Shown: positions 1 through 10,833 of the stretch, in pieces
Layout of the letters: each line of letters begins with the position of its first letter
Numbering within the stretch: the first letter of the stretch is position 1
NCBI GenBank assembly: GCA_015039365.1
Contig: WION01000213.1
Span: 28,249 to 92,248, forward strand
Source of the DNA: Amanita rubescens
Taxonomy: Eukaryota > Basidiomycota > Agaricomycetes > Agaricales > Amanitaceae
Direction of reading: 5' to 3'
Length of the DNA: 64,000 nt
Notes under the pieces: generated by a model
Seen by the model: only the letters and a program-made list of their open reading frames with translations
Databases searched by the model: none
Told to the model about the DNA's origin: nothing
Program-made: the position numbers and the translations under genes

Positions 1-182
1 GCTGTTTATTGTCGTCTGGCAATACAACCTTACTCTTAACTCATCTACCACAATCGTCCTCAGATCCTAAGTCAACGTCTTGACTTAGAATTGAACTTAT
101 AATCTTAACGTTTGACTTAAGACTTGTAATCGTGACTAGAGTTGCCACTGCAACTTAGGTTGAGATTAACGAGTTCGTAACA
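1..182 (+). repeat. gypsy-1 5' LTR, 3' part only
   Basis: The sequence matches 19313-19494 of the 3' LTR and ends in GTTCGTAACA, the inverted counterpart of the TGTTAC that opens complete LTRs of this family. The first base of the window lies directly after the LTR 13-mer predicted to mark the start of the R region. Confidence 0.95.
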
Positions 183-184
183 AT

Positions 185-197
185 TAAGTCGAACTTA
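185..197 (+). promoter_or_regulatory. Self-priming primer binding site (Tf1-like)
   Basis: TAAGTCGAACTTA lies two bases after the LTR end. It is the exact reverse complement of TAAGTTCGACTTA inside the LTR (19300-19312 in the 3' LTR). I see no match to a tRNA 3' end. Tf1-type elements prime reverse transcription with the folded 5' end of their own RNA, and this arrangement fits that mechanism. gypsy-3 has the same site at 31289-31301. Confidence 0.7.
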
Positions 198-273
198 TCA
201 ATAAGCCTGAACATCGATTCATTGGCATTTGATAACATACACTTCGACGAACTTCCGGAAAGCCAGCCCGTAG

Positions 274-957
274 GTTACTGGCCACGTTGTCAAAACGGAT
301 TGGAGAGCTCCACCAAATAGAGCTACACGAGATCGTAAAGGGAACTACGTTCTTGACGGATACTACGTCAGACTAAACGGTGCAAAACGAATCTGGGAAG
401 ATTTAGGAGGAAATCCAGTTAAAGAACAAGAATTCTGGATACCACAAAAAGAAACTAGACCTCCGAACGAATCATACTATTACTTCGCAGATCTATATCT
501 TCAGGAACAGCACATCAGATTCGATCACCTCACAGAACGTTGGATAGCATCCGAAACACAAGACTTTGTCCCTAACGAATACTTCAACACCCCTATTTGG
601 ATAAAAGGGACTGTTGACGCTCTACCAGAGAACTTAAGACCGAGAACTCTCCTTCCCACACCGACAACTACAAAAGGCAAAAAGAAAGCAAACTTTGGCC
701 TAAACAATAGTGAATCCGAGAAAGAAGGAGATACAGATCAAGAACCCGATCTATCCCTTGATTTTCTCAGTGACCTTTCAGTTGGAACGACACCAACACC
801 TGCCCAACAACCGACCAATCCCGAATCAGGTCCTTCGAACCCTAAAGAAGAAAAGGACGACGAAGACCCATTTGACTCTGACAGAATCGAAGTAGACGAA
901 CCTAAACCCGACCCAACTCCACCACGTAGAGATCCATCACCCCCACCATCACCAAGA
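274..957 (+). other. Open N-terminal extension of gypsy-1 gag without an ATG
   Basis: The gag frame is open from the codon after a TAG at 271-273 up to the gag ATG (228 codons) but has no in-frame ATG. The same stretch of gypsy-3 (31212-30547, -) is open for 222 codons. The length difference is exactly three 6-nt in-frame indels. Conserved frame with triplet indels suggests translation, from an upstream exon or a non-AUG start. The translated C-terminal half is acidic and proline-rich. Confidence 0.5.
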
Positions 958-2019
958 ATGTCTGGAGGAAGTACAGACCCTATACCCAACCCACGAACCC
1001 CTAGTCTCATCGGAGATCTTCCTGAATTCAAAGGGAAGCGAAAGGATGCCAATACATTCATAGAAGACATTGAAATTTTCTTTGACATGAATCCTGAGCG
1101 GATGAATACCGACCGCTTAAAAATCCTTGCCGCCCTAAATAAGATCTCAGACGGAGCTAGACAGTGGAAAAAGAATAAATTAGCAGAACTACGAAAATCT
1201 CGCGCCACCACCGAAGGAGGCATCACGAGACCTGCTTTATTCGATGATTGGGAAGCATTTAAACTGTCATTCTTGACAGATTGGGGAGAAGTCGATCCAA
1301 GTGGAAACGCATATACGAAAATTCTCAATCTACAGAACAGATCGTCTATGAAAGGAAAGAAACAGATGACCCTACCTAATTACGTAAATCAGTTCAAGGA
1401 ACAAATTACGAAAGCAGGAATCGAAGGAGAAGCAGCATTCCATATGTTCGGAAAAGGACTCACAGCACCAGAGTTTGAAAAAGCAATGCTCATGAACCCA
1501 AAAACGTTACAAGACTGGTACGACATAGCTATCAAACTCGACAACATCCGAACCCGTTCATATGCCTATTCACCTCGATCTGGAAACGGTCATTCATCAT
1601 CCTCTCACAATGACGAATCTTGGGCAATGCAGATTGATCACAAACATCTAGAAAAAGATGATGAAGATCCAGAATTGGAACTTATGATCAGATCTATGAC
1701 CAAAGAAGAAAGAGAACGCTATATTAAAGACGGTTTATGTTTCATCTGCGGAATCAAAGGACACATGTCAGGGCAATGCCCGAAGAAGAAAAGAAACAAA
1801 GGGAAAGGCCGATTTAAAGGAGGAAAGAAAAGAGGATTCACGCCCAAACGTCACATTCGAGCCACATCAAATGATGGTGACGGAAACTGGGAAGAAGAAG
1901 AAGTCCGAGAGTCTAAACCAAATTACACCAAGAACATCCGAGCGCTGATGAGAGGGATGTCAACCGACGAAAAGAACGATCTATTACTATCTCTTGCCGA
2001 TGATAACGAGGATTTTTAA
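958..2019 (+). CDS. gag: gypsy-1 Gag
   Basis: Capsid/nucleocapsid polyprotein of the chromovirus, 353 aa from the ATG at 958. The C-terminal third carries a CCHC zinc knuckle (CFICGIKGHMSGQC, CX2CX4HX4C) followed by a Lys/Arg-rich stretch, as expected for RNA packaging. The N-terminal part looks like a retrotransposon capsid (helical, with a DWEAFK...F motif). The frame is open further upstream without an ATG, so the true N-terminus may be longer. The stop TAA at 2017-2019 follows five T residues and directly precedes pol in the -1 frame. The gypsy-3 Gag is nearly identical over 352 aa. Confidence 0.9.
   Translation: MSGGSTDPIPNPRTPSLIGDLPEFKGKRKDANTFIEDIEIFFDMNPERMNTDRLKILAALNKISDGARQWKKNKLAELRKSRATTEGGITRPALFDDWEAFKLSFLTDWGEVDPSGNAYTKILNLQNRSSMKGKKQMTLPNYVNQFKEQITKAGIEGEAAFHMFGKGLTAPEFEKAMLMNPKTLQDWYDIAIKLDNIRTRSYAYSPRSGNGHSSSSHNDESWAMQIDHKHLEKDDEDPELELMIRSMTKEERERYIKDGLCFICGIKGHMSGQCPKKKRNKGKGRFKGGKKRGFTPKRHIRATSNDGDGNWEEEEVRESKPNYTKNIRALMRGMSTDEKNDLLLSLADDNEDF
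2011..2019 (+). promoter_or_regulatory. Candidate -1 frameshift site between gag and pol
   Basis: Gag ends GAT TTT TAA. The pol frame is -1 relative to gag and is open from the T run onward (TTT TTA ACA GTG). A Phe-tRNA on TTT can slip back one base onto another TTT just before the stop. The same bases occur in gypsy-3 (29496-29488, -). Reinitiation at the GTG of pol is the alternative. Confidence 0.5.
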
Positions 2020-2021
2020 CA

Positions 2022-5000
2022 GTGGGACTCATAACAGTGGATGAAGTCCTGGAACCATCAGATTCAACTCTCGATATATCTCATGTAACAGTACAATCTA
2101 TTTCGAAACAAAGATTATCTGTCCCTATCAAAGTTGAAACTGAAAACGACACTGAAAACCTCACTGCCCTCATCGACTGCGGAGCCGAAGGGATATTTAT
2201 CGACAAAAGGATAGCACACAAATGGAGAAAACGAAAAACTCCACGACCAATCAGAGTTTATAACGTCGATGGCACCATAAACAAAGAAGGAGAAATTGAT
2301 GAACAATGTCTAATCACCTTCGAAATGAATGGAAAACGCATGACCGAATGGTTTTACGTATCAGCAATAGGAAAACAAACGATTATACTGGGGCTTCCTT
2401 GGCTAGAGAAGCATAACCCTGACGTAAACTGGAGAGAAAAGACTCTAGAGTTCCGAGACTCTGAACAGGACAAGATCAAGGCATCACTTCGGAGCATCTG
2501 TCAACAGATCGACAGAATAGCTATGCCTGAATGGGAAGAAGATCTCGTCATCGGATATTTGATGTCACACAAAGGATCACAGATGACAGATCACGGATGG
2601 AACGCGCATACATTTGAGGATATAGGAAGCTGGTCAGAAGACGAATACGACCAAGTAACTATCGCACGATACACACCAGCTCAACAAATGGAACACAAAT
2701 ACCATCAAACAGAGGAGGTTTACACGCTCCCTCCTGAATACTCGGCATGGAAAGAAGTATTCGAGAAAAAAGCAAGTGAACGATTCCCAGAAAGCTGATC
2801 TTGGGATCACCAGATAGAACTTCGCGATGATTTCATACCAAAAAAAGGAAAAATCTATCCCTTATCTCCGAAACAGCAGAACACACTGGATGAATGGATT
2901 AAAGAACACGTTGAAAAAGGCTACATCAGACCATCGAAATCACCGCAGGCATCACCTTTCTTCTTTGTAGAAAAGAAAGAAGCACAAAAATTACGACCCT
3001 GCCAAGATTATCAATATTTGAACGAATATACTAAACCAAATGCATATCCACTACCTCTTATCTCCGATCTTATGATCAAACTCAAAGATTCGGAATACTT
3101 TACGAAATTGGATATCTGATGGGGATATAATAACGTTCAAATCAAGGAATCTGACAGATGGAAAGCTGCCTTTATCACCAATCGAGGATTATTTGAACCA
3201 AACGTCATGTTCTTTGGATTACGAAATTCACCAGCAATGTTTCAAGCTATGATGGACGATTATTTCAGGGATTTTACAGAAAAAGGATGGCTCGTCATCT
3301 ACATGGATGACATGCTAATACACGCGTGCACTAAAGAAGAACTCGAGATTCGAACAAAACAAGTACTTGAACGATTACAGAAACACGATCTTTACCTCAA
3401 GCTTGAAAAGTGTAAATTCGCTGCCAAAGAAGTTGATTTTCTAGGCACCGTCATATCCAAAAATACAATAAAAATGGACCCGATCAAACTTGCCGGAATC
3501 AGGGATTGGCCAACCCCTTCTACCGTTAAACAAGTTAGATCCTTTTTAGGATTCGGAAATTACTATCGAAGGTTTATTTTCGGATTCGCCCACCTTGCAC
3601 GACCCCTGCACGACCTTACGAAGAAAAACAAGTTATGGACATGGACCGCAGAATGTCAAGTCGCATTTGATCTATTAAAAGAACGCTTCACATCCGCACC
3701 TGTCTTAATGATGCCCGATGTTAACAAACCCTTTATTCTACAAACGGACGCATCAGACCGCGCTATAGGAGCAGTTCTCATGCAAAAAGATGACAATGGC
3801 GACTTACACCCATGCGGATACCTATCCCACGCCTTAACACCAACTGAAACACGATGGCAAATCTACGACCGAGAATTATTCGCCATTTACTACGCTCTTT
3901 ACAATGAATGGAGATACCTACTTGAAGGAGCAGAACACCCTGTCATTATTCATTGCGACCACAAGAATTTACTCTACTATCGAGAACCACAACGTCTTAC
4001 GAACCGCCAAGCACGATGGTGGAACGACTTGTCTCGATTTAATATTAAATTAACCCACGTCCCTGGAGCAAAACTAATAATAGCGGACGCCCTATCCCGC
4101 CGACCCGATCATATGACAAAATACGAACCAGAAGAGTTAATAACGATGCTCCCAAAAGAACTCTTTGTTCAAACAATCGCCGAAGATCTCCGTGACAGAG
4201 CAATAGAGATAACCATCAAAGACGAATTTGCTCAATCAATCAAGAAATGTCTAAAAGAAAAAGGAACACCACCTTTACGCACTGCCCTTTCTGATTGGAC
4301 CCTTGACGATGAATTAATCTTGTACAAAGGGAAATCCTTTATTCCCCCTGATGCCGATCTTCGCCGAGACATTATTAGAGATTTTCATGAATCACCAACA
4401 AGCGGACACCCCAGTTTCTTCAAAACACTCGCCTTATTAAAGGAATATTACTGGTGGCCATTAATGTCTAAAATGGTTAAACAGTTCATTGACGGATGCA
4501 CGGCATGTCAACAAATGAAATCAAATACACACCCTACTGCCGCACCTCTGATGCCAATCAAGTCTCACGCACACCGACCCTTTCAACAAATAACTATGGA
4601 TTTCATAACCGATTTACCCACAAGTAACGGTTTTGATTCTATCTTTATCGTGGTCGATCAAGGACTTACAAAGGGAGTAATTCTCATGCCTTGTAATAAA
4701 ACTATCACCGCCGACGAAACCGCCGACCTCTACATTCGGAATGTATTCAAAAACTTTGGTTTACCCGACATCATGATCTCCGATCGAGGACCACAGTTTG
4801 CATCACATGTCTTTAACGGCATAATGGACTCATTAAAAATCAAACATAAAATGAGTACCGCCTTCCATCCACAGACTGATGGACAAACAGAGCGATATAA
4901 CGCCGAATTAGAAGCTTATCTCCGAATATTCTGTGCCTATGAACCAGATACTTGGAACAAGATGATACCAATAGCACAATTCGCGCATAATTCACACACT

Positions 5001-5627
5001 CATGAAGCATTGAAACAATCGCCCTTTCAATTGATGTATGGAACATCCCCGGTTGCACTTCCCCTTGTCTCAAATAAGACAAATACGCCAACCGCCGATA
5101 ACCGCATCAACTCCCTGTTCTGCGCACGAGAAGAAGCACTCGCCGCACATGATCTAGCACGAGCTAAGATGATGGAGAGAACAACGAGAAAGACTAAACC
5201 ATTCAAAGTCAATGACAAAGTATGGTTAGAGTCTAGGAACCTGAAGATTCCTTATCAGAGCAGAAAGCTCGCACCAAAACGAGAAGGTCCCTTTTCCATT
5301 AAAGAAGTCTTAGGACCAGTGACATATCGTCTCACACTACCAAGACAATGGAAAATTCATAACGTATTCCACACCGCCTTACTAACACCGTTCAAAGAAA
5401 CTTCCTTTCATGGAACGACGGAAACAAGGCCCCCTCCCGATCTGATCGAAGGAGAACAAGAATACGAAGTAGAAGCACTGCTTGCACATCGCAAGTTTAG
5501 AGGGAAATTACAATTTCTTGTGAAATGGAAAGGCTATGATACCAGCGAAAACACATGGGAACCAGAAAATAACTTGACGCATATGGAAGACCTCCTTCTA
5601 GAATATAAAAGACGAAGGAAACTCTGA
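2022..5627 (+). pseudogene. pol: gypsy-1 Pol, two stops in the RT region
   Basis: Polyprotein of protease (active site DCGAEG near residue 52), RT (YMDD in the palm), RNase H (TDASDRAIG), integrase (HHCC finger, DDE core with SDRGPQF and HPQTDGQTERYN), GPY/F-like segment and a C-terminal chromodomain (LVKWKGYDTSENTWEPE). Compared with the intact 1201-aa gypsy-3 copy, TGA codons at 2796-2798 and 3118-3120 replace CGA (Arg), and a nearby Arg codon has become CAA. All three fit CpG transitions. The rest, including RT palm to chromodomain (3207-5627), is open. Chromodomains typically steer integration to heterochromatin, which suits the nested insertions seen here. Confidence 0.93.
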
Positions 5628-5993
5628 GATGTCATTCACATACCAAGTTACTATGCAGAATGGAAACGACACCACCGACGCCGTTCAGCACTTCCCCTGG
5701 TCCGAATTTTATGCTGGAGAGACAATCGACACCCGATTCACCACTTCCGCTGGACCCCACCGACCTCGACTCGTTCTTCATACCACCGACACCGACGAAG
5801 AAGACACTGACCCGAACGACTTCGTTGATGTTCCCCACGGATCTCCCGGTCAAACCTCGTCTCAGACGATCCCGATCACTCCCACCGAAACCCAGGAAAC
5901 CCACCACGGAACATCAGAAACTCTGGCTGTACCTGGACGAATTACGGAAGATCGCAATAGCCGACCGATCCCACCTAGAAATGCTGAAGACAT

Positions 5994-8392
5994 CAGTACT
6001 TTACACTCCCCCCCCAGTATGATAAGAGTCCTATAGGAATCAGGGATTCCTATAGGATTCTGATAACAATCTGATAAGATTTTGAAAAATGCTAAAAATG
6101 TTCCCAAAGTAGATATTTGCATTTGTTTATGTTTGTTTGCACAAAATAAACAATATGGGCATCATTTGACAGCATTTTTTGAAGGTATGAGTTTGGAGGG
6201 GCTGTGGATTGTTGTTTGGTATTGTTTGGTGTTATTTATGCTTGCAATAAAATCTCAAAAATACTTTAAAAATGCAGAAAAATCATGTGATCTAGGGCAT
6301 GTAGGGATTTGGGGACCAAATAAAGCCAAACTTGAGATATTTGCAAAATACATTTTTTCAGACAAGTCTGAGAGAATTGACAAGTAAAAATAATTAAAAA
6401 TGCCAAAACTCATTTCATCAACAACATGCAAGAATTATGTCACCATCACCATTCCATGTGCCATGACCACTTGCAAAGCCACAATGCAACACAATTCAGT
6501 CAAGGATTTCTGGTGATGTGATAGTCAGTGTAGTTTGGTCTGTTGTAGGAAGTTGAGGTTGCTGATGGTTCAATGGTAGCAGAAGTCAATCACTTGCAAT
6601 GACTTGTTCAACAGTGAGTAATTGCTTCAGAGGTCAACAGTAGTGGATGTAGTCACCTATGGGTCAAGGCCAACATGATCAACTCTACCTGCATGCCAAA
6701 AGTGGGCTCCATGTGCAGTTGCAGTGTAGAGATTGCCACTTAGTATGAATCAGATCCAGTGGTTGTGTCATGATCAATTTCCACAATGTGGCCACTGTTG
6801 TTGCTGGCAACAGTGGCCATCAATCACCTATGACATTGCAGAGAGAGTTGTCAGAGGTCATGAACAAATGTGAGAAGGTTGTGGTTATGAGGATTTGTGG
6901 CTACTATGTATGTATTGAAGTCAAGTTTCAACTAGGGGAGGACTCAGAACTGGGAGCAGAGATGAGTTGTTGGTTATGTTGGTTATCTGGTGATCACATG
7001 GTGGTGAGTAGTTGTTAGCAGCATAATGACAACCAGCCTACTAAACATCCACACTAAAAACATATGTATTGAACTCCATAATCAAGAGAACAATGACACA
7101 CTGAATTAGTCAACCATACATATAGTAAAATGAGTAAGTAGAAAAATAAGTGGGCCTGTCCAACCAATCAGGTGTGCATAATTTGGGAGTCCATACCATA
7201 AACAGATCAGTGACTCTTTAATGGTGGCTGACATGGTAATTGACAACTTCCACCTCTCAACAATTGTCTACAATTTAGTAAACATGCCCAGTTAAATGGG
7301 AGAAACAACTAATTTGGAGACTATGGGCCACCAAGTGGCAAATCCAACTCAAGGACAACCAGGATTATGTGACTAGGATCAGAGCCATCACATGTTTCCT
7401 TTGCTTCTAAGTTCTCACAGCATGGTCCACCTTGACAGGTGGTGCTTGCCACTGCAGTGGTGTGAAAGTTGTGTTAAAACATCTTGCAGGGCTTGGGTCA
7501 CATAAGACTCAGCCTCATTACATTTAACCTTGGAATAACTATGTATCTCAAAGTGCACCTGAGGCTCATATTCACAAGTATAGGCTATATACATACCAGC
7601 AGTGTTACCAGAGGTACTAGTTTTCTCACAATTTAGGTGTCAAGTGGAAATGTGACAATGGCAATGTGGCCACTGCTAATGCTGGCTTCCACATAGCATT
7701 GTGATATATGTATGACTCAGCCTAATCACATTGATTTTTCCATATATTTTAAGACTTTTGAAATTTAGTCTTGTTTGGCATGTTCATTCCTGCACATTTG
7801 AGATGCCACAATTTTTTAGGCATTTTTTTGCAGATTGTTTGAGGCATGTCACAAACATGTCACACACCCCTGTCACACATGTCCATTCTCAAACATCCTA
7901 ACAAATGTGGTGAAAGAAGCTGAATATTCTCCATTTTCCACCAAACATATAAACAAATATAAACAAACACAAATATTAGCACTACATAATTTTTGGGTAT
8001 TTTTCAACATTTTTTTAGATTTTTTAAGAGGGTTTTGGTGCTTTCAGCACTGTTTCTAGAGGTATTTAAACATCAGAAGTGGAGCCCACAGCACCTACCA
8101 CTTTCAAATATATGTAAATATATACAAACAAGCTCAAAATAGCAATACTACATGTCTTTCTACTGTATTTATGCATAGTCTGATTAAACTCTTATTAAAC
8201 TCCCATAGGATGAGTCCTATTCACTCCTATTAAAGTCCAATAACTCCAATAGGACTCTCATTGGAATGAAGTAGGATTTCTCAGCCAAAATGGCTGACAA
8301 CCATATGTATCAGAATCCTATAGGAATCCTATAGGAATCCGACAATTCCTATAGGATTCCTATGGGTAAGGGGGGGGGAGTGTAATGACCTC
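5994..8392. mobile_element. Non-autonomous hAT-like transposon (hAT-N1, 2399 bp)
   Basis: It is flanked by the 8-bp TSD GAAGACAT (5986-5993 and 8393-8400) and interrupts a sequence that is continuous in gypsy-4. The ends form imperfect terminal inverted repeats: left CAGTACTTTACACTCCC, right (reverse complement) GAGGTCATTACACTCCC, both running into C-tracts and then into CCTATAGGAATC-type subterminal repeats. A second, inner imperfect inverted repeat links about 6076-6145 with about 7950-8017. No transposase exons were recognised; the two open stretches inside (6082-6387, 6770-7018) look random. An 8-bp TSD and CAG terminus fit hAT; the long C-tract is unusual. Confidence 0.8.
6789..6819. repeat. 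Perfect 12-bp inverted repeat in hAT-N1
   Basis: TGGCCACTGTTG (6789-6800) and CAACAGTGGCCA (6808-6819) are separated by 7 bases. A related GTGGCCACTG block occurs near 7665-7676. Confidence 0.85.
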
Positions 8393-9640
8393 GAAGACAT
8401 TAGCGTTACCCTACATAGAGAGACGGTACTTGCCAGTCACACTTCGACTCAATCTCATAACGAACCTATTCGAGGCAACGACCAGAGTCACGGTACAGAT
8501 GGGACTAACCGCGATATGGCTGGCTCCATCATACGAACCACCCCCGATCTCTATCTCAGTTATCACGGAATTACTACTTACACCAAGGTTAGAGACCGCG
8601 TCACTCTGATCTGTAACGCCGCTAGACTACAGGTCGACGTTTTTGACCAAGAAAGGATAGCTCGAGTCTGGCGACTCCTCATGGATTTCCGAACCGCCAC
8701 TACCCTTGCCGGTCAAGCCCGAGATCAGTACAACTATCACTGTGCCGATTTAATTGAAATGTTTGTAAACGTTACGTCACTATATTGGGAAGACGTTCAT
8801 CCGAAAGGAGGAAATCTAGATCAACTGGCGATAGATCTATTATGACGACTTCTCACAGCTGACGTCGAGCGCTATATCATCCTCGCTATAGAAGGCATTG
8901 ACGACCAAAGGTTTGGACTAACAATACAGCCTCACGACCAGAATAACCGGATTGCTGTCAACCATTGGTTTCGTGCTACCGAAGCTACACCCGACCGACA
9001 CCGAGCAACTAGATGCATTATGGAGACAGATCGTAAATCAAGAGAAATCTGGTGCCTCACCGGAAAGATCCGAGATCTCTTGTCCAGTATCCAAGGAGAC
9101 ACGGAATGGACTACAGCCGAATTCGCAGACGGAGTTCCCCTGCATCAACTCACTAGCGACCACATTGCACAGATCAATAATGCGATCAGCGATCTCGATC
9201 TTCATCGCCGAATCCGTACAACAGGCGATCTCATTGAGGAAGAACTGAAACGAGATAAGAAGGCTCCTCCTCCTCCTCGATCCGCATCACCCCCAGCCAC
9301 CACCGTTATTCGCCACGGAGTCTGGAATATTCCTGTCCCCACTACTCGACGAAACGACTCTCCGCCTTCTCGACGACCTACGACCCGCAGTATGACTAAT
9401 GCCGCCAACCAACGCCCCCACCGCTACAACCGCTGCATTCACTGCCGAGGTAAACATGCCTCTGAGGATCACCATCTTGCTACTGCAATTCCTCCTGTGT
9501 CTACTCTATCTACACGCGCTCCCACGCGCCAACACTATTAAATATAGAATTATATTTATAGAATGATTAACTACTGATTGACTACAATCAGTATTACTCA
9601 TATCGCTCACGTCATCCTTTATGTATGACATAGAGATGAC

Positions 9641-9662
9641 ATCATAATGACTTCATTATGAT
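9641..9662. promoter_or_regulatory. Palindrome in Copia LTR U3
   Basis: ATCATAATGA and TCATTATGAT form a perfect inverted repeat with a 2-base spacer, upstream of the TATA box; it may bind a dimeric regulator. It recurs in the 3' LTR at 17361-17382. Confidence 0.5.
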
Positions 9663-9769
9663 ATCATGATAGACTCATGATCACATCTTATGGTGTGCTT
9701 AGCACGCCATACTTTCTCATCTATACTATACGCTTACACATATGTAGATACATATTTGTTCCCTCTTAG

Positions 9770-9777
9770 TATATAAA
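9770..9777 (+). promoter_or_regulatory. TATA box of Copia LTR
   Basis: TATATAAA sits in the second half of the LTR, the expected place for the retrotransposon promoter. The same box occurs at 17490-17497. Confidence 0.6.
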
Positions 9778-9931
9778 CCTGTCCTGTATCGTAGAATAGG
9801 ATAATCCATTCTCTTCCTCTTACTATCACTACTACGCCGAAGGGTAGTGCTAAGATCATATCGCAATAGGTAAGCTATTGCACCTGCTCATGCTGTGGAC
9901 ACGCTCTCGCGTAGACCTGTCTTCTTCGTCA

Positions 9932-9944
9932 GGTTATGGGCCCC
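9932..9944 (+). promoter_or_regulatory. Copia PBS complementary to initiator tRNA anticodon arm
   Basis: The bases directly after the LTR, GGTTATGGGCCCC, are complementary to the anticodon stem-loop of an initiator Met tRNA (GGGCYCATAACC type). Several Copia-class elements prime from an internal tRNA-iMet fragment in this way rather than from the tRNA 3' end. Confidence 0.6.
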
Positions 9945-10833
9945 GCCGTCGATATTGCCAGGACCCACATCGCCGCTCGCTTGCTCGTCATCCGACATGA
10001 TGTCCCACTGGTATAGTATCGCAGCGAGCCTGATATGGTCTTATCATCTTGATATCACTAATCCTTGATATGGCATATGCGCTAATGACATGCGCCCGGA
10101 CCCTAGGGCTTTAGGGGGATCTCCTAGACACCCAGGGATAAGGGTACTTACCTATGTTTCTCGATGCTGGCATGGCAACATCGGCCCCCATGGTGTTTTC
10201 GCGCTTGCGCACCATGATGTGACTGGGGTATTATTGCACGCTATACCATAATAAGCCCCTTAGAGGCTTTAGAATACAATATGGCTCGTATATAGAAACT
10301 TCTAGTATAAAGGATGTGCTGACACCTCATTGTGGGTGGTACACGCAGTCTATTAAGGATGCGCCCTTAGGGACTCCTTTAGTCGGAATGATCGTTAGGA
10401 TCATTCTAAGTTTGGGCTCTATGGTGATCCCATAATCCCATTTAGAAGTTTCATATTGATTACCGGTCGTGCTTATATAATGGTCTGGGGGGTTTATGGA
10501 CCAGACATTATTTCTATTTACAATCGCAACGGGTAAAACCGTGGTTCGCCCAAGAGCGCTTGAGCCAGCGATTGATTTTGCATGTCATTTACAGCATTCA
10601 GGGATAATCCGAGCTTTCAAGACCGAGTGGACCTGTGGACCTGAGCTTTATCTAAGCTTGGCTTGTAACTAAGTTACTCAGGGTCGGTTGGTTTAACCGA
10701 ATATGGACTGTACTCGTAACCGAGGAACTCTATATAGTCTGACATTCTCGTCTATGGCACCCTGGTAACTTAATAAAGACGAATTAGACTTTTAGCTTTA
10801 ATTAAGCTTTAAGCTCATTATATTCTCTTTTAG
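9945..10833 (+). other. Copia 5' leader, no supported gene
   Basis: About 890 nt with many short upstream ATGs and no long open frame. It ends in a T-rich stretch followed by TTTTAG at 10828-10833, which resembles an intron 3' splice site directly before the upstream open frame. Confidence 0.5.

Larger units (their letters stand above)
5660..8609 (+). pseudogene. gypsy-1 ORF3, split by hAT insertion
   Basis: Joining 5660-5993 to 8401-8609, removing the hAT and one TSD, gives exactly 180 codons plus stop, the same length as ORF3 of gypsy-2, -3 and -4. The product starts METTPPTPFS, has a Pro/Thr-rich basic N-terminal half and a helical C-terminal half (WLYLDELRKIAIADRSHLE). I recognise no domain, transmembrane segment or signal peptide. 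It begins 32 nt after the pol stop and overlaps the start of ORF4. Confidence 0.65.
9536..9931 (+). repeat. Copia 5' LTR
   Basis: 396 bp, beginning TATTAAATATAG and ending CTTCTTCGTCA, read as identical to the 3' LTR. It contains a TATATAAA box and a 10-bp-arm palindrome. Confidence 0.96.

Noticed and set aside
738..1328. 196-codon frame on the - strand opposite gag (also 30176-30754, +)
   Set aside because: It is the complement of a well-supported gag and is conserved only because gag is; it extends across the ATG-less gag region with Ser-rich, non-domain composition.
6082..7018. Transposase fragments inside hAT-N1 (6082-6387, 6770-7018)
   Set aside because: Low-complexity, Trp/Cys/Val-rich translations with no transposase motif and no supporting splice structure.
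10530..10570. tRNA-like B box (GGTTCGCCC) in the Copia leader
   Set aside because: No A box at a suitable distance and no cloverleaf could be built.
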